In this document: positions 61,558 through 64,000 of the stretch, one piece after another
Numbering within the stretch: the first letter of the stretch is position 1
How the letters are laid out: each line of letters begins with the position of its first letter
Assembly (NCBI GenBank): GCA_964525015.1
Contig: CAZGFY010000003.1
Location: 62,001-126,000, forward strand
Length of the DNA: 64,000 nt
DNA from: RGIG3102 sp964525015
GTDB lineage: Bacteria; Bacillota; Clostridia; Oscillospirales; Ruminococcaceae
Direction: 5' to 3'
Translations under genes and position numbers: made by a program
Notes under the pieces: model-generated
Seen by the model: only the letters and a program-made list of their open reading frames with translations
Told to the model about the DNA's origin: nothing
Databases searched by the model: none

Positions 61558-62445
61558 CTACTCTATACTAATTCCAGTTTCGTAGCTTTTGTTTCCGATG
61601 TCTTCTAAAAAATCATCTATATTATAGCTGCCTTTAAAATACATAAGTCCGATATTAATACTATCACTAGAAAGCTGATTAGCTCTTTTTAAAAGAGTGT
61701 CAAGTGTGTCGATACTAAACATTGACACACCTTTATTAAACCATATTGGCTGATTTGAAATAGTCATTTTAGAAGGCTGCATTCTTGAAGTTATCCTGCC
61801 TTTTTCAAATCCTATAATTTTTTCGGCTAAAGGAGATATAAACCATTTAAATCCACCTGGAGAGTTAAAAAAGTTTTTTACAAATAAAAAATCTTTAAAG
61901 GATTGAATATATTCTTCTTTTGGAAAATGAAATTCCGGATAAACAATATCAACAGCCTGTTTTAAAAGTGCAGTTATCTGCTCTAAATCGCTTTTTGAAA
62001 GCTCAGGTGCAAACTTTTTAGGACTTGGAGAGTTTTCTTCATATACTTCTTTTGCAATTTTAGTATCAAGTGCTGTTTCAAAAAAGGTGTGGCCGTGTGG
62101 GATATAAAATTCTTGTCCGTATGTAGTGGTTATAAAATCAACATATGGGTGAATGGTGCTATCAAGGCTGTAATGGCATAAAAATCCTAGGGCATAGTCT
62201 TTTTGAGTATTTGTTCCAGCGAGCTTAAAAAGAGTTTGCAGGAATAATCCAGTTTTTTTATTATGCATTTCAGTTGCAAGTTTTGGAAAATCAAACCTTG
62301 CTGTTTTTGTGCTTATCGCTTTATAAGCAAAAAATGGGTCGGGGCCATTTGCTCCCCAAATAAGAGCGTTTAAATTTCTTGGTGTGTAATTAGAAATTTT
62401 TAATGCCTCTAGGGCATTATGGCTATGTGCATAGCTATCAGGCAT
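61558..62445 (-). CDS. zinc-dependent phospholipase C-like protein
   Basis: The 295-residue protein resembles the zinc-dependent phospholipase C / S1-P1 nuclease-like fold. The N-terminal AHSHNAL, GANGPDPFFAY, and the central LGFLCHYSLDSTIHPYVD carry the histidines and aspartates expected to bind zinc. There is no signal peptide, so it may be cytoplasmic, unlike the secreted enzymes. Its activity is not proven by sequence. It lies 17 bp downstream of the MFS gene on the same strand. Confidence 0.82.
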   Translation of the reverse strand: MPDSYAHSHNALEALKISNYTPRNLNALIWGANGPDPFFAYKAISTKTARFDFPKLATEMHNKKTGLFLQTLFKLAGTNTQKDYALGFLCHYSLDSTIHPYVDFITTTYGQEFYIPHGHTFFETALDTKIAKEVYEENSPSPKKFAPELSKSDLEQITALLKQAVDIVYPEFHFPKEEYIQSFKDFLFVKNFFNSPGGFKWFISPLAEKIIGFEKGRITSRMQPSKMTISNQPIWFNKGVSMFSIDTLDTLLKRANQLSSDSINIGLMYFKGSYNIDDFLEDIGNKSYETGISIE

Positions 62446-62462
62446 AGTGAAAATCCTCCCAG

Positions 62463-63818
62463 TTATTTCTTTTTATCAGCCTTTGGCATAACAAAAAAGA
62501 AGATAAATCCGCCTATTAAAAAGATTGATAACACAGATAAAACTCCCCAAGGAGCAGCCTGTGCGCTTATTGAGTCGATAACATCTTGAGCAATTGGCAT
62601 ACTCATATCAATTCCTTGGCTTATCATTATTCTATCTCTTGCAAATCCGCTCGCAAGTCCAAAAATTGTAGGGCCTAGGATAGCTGAGAATTTGCCGAAT
62701 ATATCATAAAATCCATAAAATTCGCCACTTCTTGATTTATCATCAATTAATTTGCCAAACATACTTCGGCTTAAAGCTTGAATACCTCCTTGCGATGTTC
62801 CAACTAGGAAAGCAAGTATCCAAAAATCTACTGCTGAGCGAATAAAAAATCCGTAGATACAAATTATTATATAAACTAAAATACCAACGCCTATCATTGT
62901 TTGAGTTCCAAATTTTTCTGATAGTTTTGAATAAATAATAGCAAAAGGCAGTCCGAGTAGCTGAGTTAAAAGTAGGGCGAGTAGCATTTGAGTTGAGTCA
63001 ATGCCAAGAGTTGAGCCATAGATTGTAGACATATGTATAATAGTGTTTACGCCATCGATATAAAAAAAGTATGCGATTAAAAAGAAAAACATCTTTTTGT
63101 TTGCAAAAATTTCTTTCATTGTGATAGAAAGCTTTGCGAAGATATTTGAAATCGCTTTTTTAAATCCAGGATACTCGGCTGTTGCGTGAACTTGGTGAAC
63201 GTTTTTTAAGATTGGAATTGAAAATCCACCCCACCAAAATCCAGTTAGTAAAAAGGCGATAATCAAAGTTGTGTTCATTGGAACGCCCACTAAATTTAAA
63301 ACTAGGAATATAACAAGTGGAATAGTACTCCCGCCAAAATATCCAAGCCCAAATCCCATAGTAGACACTTTATCCATTCTATCCTCAGTGGTGACATCAG
63401 GCAAAAAGCTATCATAAAAAATATTTGCCCCTGAAAAGCCTATACTACAAATTATATAAAGAACTAAAATTATCATTGAAGTAAGGCTACTGCCTTCTGG
63501 AGTTGAAACGTCCATAGCTGGAGTTACGGCAAGTAAAAAGCAGGGGAGTACACCTATTTGAATAAAGCGAACAAAGAGTTTTTTACGAACCCCCTTAAAA
63601 TCTCCAAGTCTTCCTAAAATAGGGGATAAAAGGGCGATAATTAGCATTGAAATACTAGTGCCATACCCCCAATTTGAAATAGCGTCGATACTATTATGGC
63701 TAACTGCCTCATAGAAGATTGGAAGAATAGTTACTATGATAACGCTTTGTGCACTGTTTGCCCAGTCGTACATCATCCAGCTTTTTTCTTCCTTTGTAAA
63801 ACTTTTCAAAAAATTCAT
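62463..63818 (-). CDS. MFS transporter, Atg22/UMF1 family
   Basis: The 451-residue protein has about twelve membrane segments. It starts with KSWMMYDWANSAQSVIIVTILPIFY, the hallmark of the UMF1/Atg22-like group (MxYDWANSA). GGIQALSRSMFGKLI and SRSGEFYGFYDIFGKFSAILGP are typical later segments. Yeast Atg22 exports amino acids from the vacuole; bacterial substrates are unknown. A GAGAGGAA site precedes the ATG. It probably forms a unit with the phospholipase-like gene. Confidence 0.9.
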   Translation of the reverse strand: MNFLKSFTKEEKSWMMYDWANSAQSVIIVTILPIFYEAVSHNSIDAISNWGYGTSISMLIIALLSPILGRLGDFKGVRKKLFVRFIQIGVLPCFLLAVTPAMDVSTPEGSSLTSMIILVLYIICSIGFSGANIFYDSFLPDVTTEDRMDKVSTMGFGLGYFGGSTIPLVIFLVLNLVGVPMNTTLIIAFLLTGFWWGGFSIPILKNVHQVHATAEYPGFKKAISNIFAKLSITMKEIFANKKMFFFLIAYFFYIDGVNTIIHMSTIYGSTLGIDSTQMLLALLLTQLLGLPFAIIYSKLSEKFGTQTMIGVGILVYIIICIYGFFIRSAVDFWILAFLVGTSQGGIQALSRSMFGKLIDDKSRSGEFYGFYDIFGKFSAILGPTIFGLASGFARDRIMISQGIDMSMPIAQDVIDSISAQAAPWGVLSVLSIFLIGGFIFFFVMPKADKKK

Positions 63819-63911
63819 AAACTTAAATTCCTCTCTAAACTATTTTTAAAAGAGTAAAATGTTGAGTTGAGTTATATTATTATTTTATAATATATAATTT
63901 AATAAGTCAAA

Positions 63912-64000
63912 CTAAATACGCTTTAAACTCTTGTTTTCAAGGGTGTATATTTTATCGGCGTATTTTAAAAGGGACTCATCGTGAGTTATCATAACTATAC
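63912..64000 (-). CDS. ABC transporter ATP-binding protein, C-terminal fragment
   Basis: The minus-strand frame from the right edge reads 29 codons to a stop at 63912-63914. It contains IVMITHDESLLKYADKIYTL, which includes the H-loop ITHD and the following DxIytL strand of ABC ATPases. The rest of the gene is beyond the window. It is probably the ATPase of an exporter such as the LolD/MacB type, which is only an inference from a short segment. Confidence 0.85.
   Translation of the reverse strand, partial: IVMITHDESLLKYADKIYTLENKSLKRI

Noticed and set aside
1..64000. CRISPR array, tRNA, rRNA or prophage
   Set aside because: I saw no regularly spaced repeats, no tRNA-like cloverleaf and no phage or transposase gene. 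A full scan with dedicated models was not possible.

Overview
This window is a low-GC chromosome segment of a Gram-positive bacterium, most likely an endospore-forming member of the Clostridia (Bacillota). The evidence is a recognisable spoIIR, AddAB instead of RecBCD, TrmFO, PlsX, FakA/Asp23, a T-box leader in front of ileS, and consensus sigma-A promoters. I cannot name the genus. The window is nearly all chromosomal housekeeping DNA. I saw no insertion sequence, prophage, CRISPR array, rRNA or tRNA.

Layout. 1-8.3 kb: the end of an MBOAT acyltransferase, small hypothetical and membrane proteins, hflX, an Lrp-type regulator, a leucine-rich-repeat lipoprotein, and the asp23-fakA pair. 8.6-13.3 kb: an Lrp regulator overlapping an aminotransferase, ispE, a lipoprotein, and deoD behind a strongly folded leader. 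13.3-25.7 kb: short single-gene units, including an FMN-binding lipoprotein, a GNAT, a PPOX-fold protein, an M24 peptidase homologue that has lost metal ligands, dacF, pncB, two metallophosphoesterases and an MFS carrier. 25.8-32.4 kb: addB-addA. 32.8-37.0 kb: ileS of the long C-terminally zinc-less type behind an Ile-specific T-box, then spoIIR. 37.1-38.5 kb: infC-rpmI-rplT behind an L20-type leader, with infC apparently starting at AUU.

38.7-58.0 kb is a long co-directional run: SpoU methyltransferase, dprA, topA, trmFO, plsX, rnc, an Elp3-like radical SAM protein, smc, ftsY, rdgB, yhbY, a nadD-yqeK fusion, an LCP protein, rsfS, leuS, and rpsU with its own promoter. It combines RNA maturation, chromosome segregation, membrane targeting, NAD synthesis and ribosome control. 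58.1-64 kb: a LysR regulator divergent from an amidohydrolase plus MatC-like carrier pair, then a zinc-dependent phospholipase C-like protein, an Atg22/UMF1-type MFS protein and the end of an ABC ATPase.

The most unusual signal is a 95-bp intergenic element present twice, at 50527 and 61384. The copies have no indels and nine substitutions, eight of them in predicted loops, and a conserved loop pentamer is complementary to an upstream segment, suggesting a pseudoknot. Other points of interest are the degenerate M24 protein, the nadD-yqeK fusion, the infC AUU start with its attenuator-like leader, and several perfect dyads in promoter regions.
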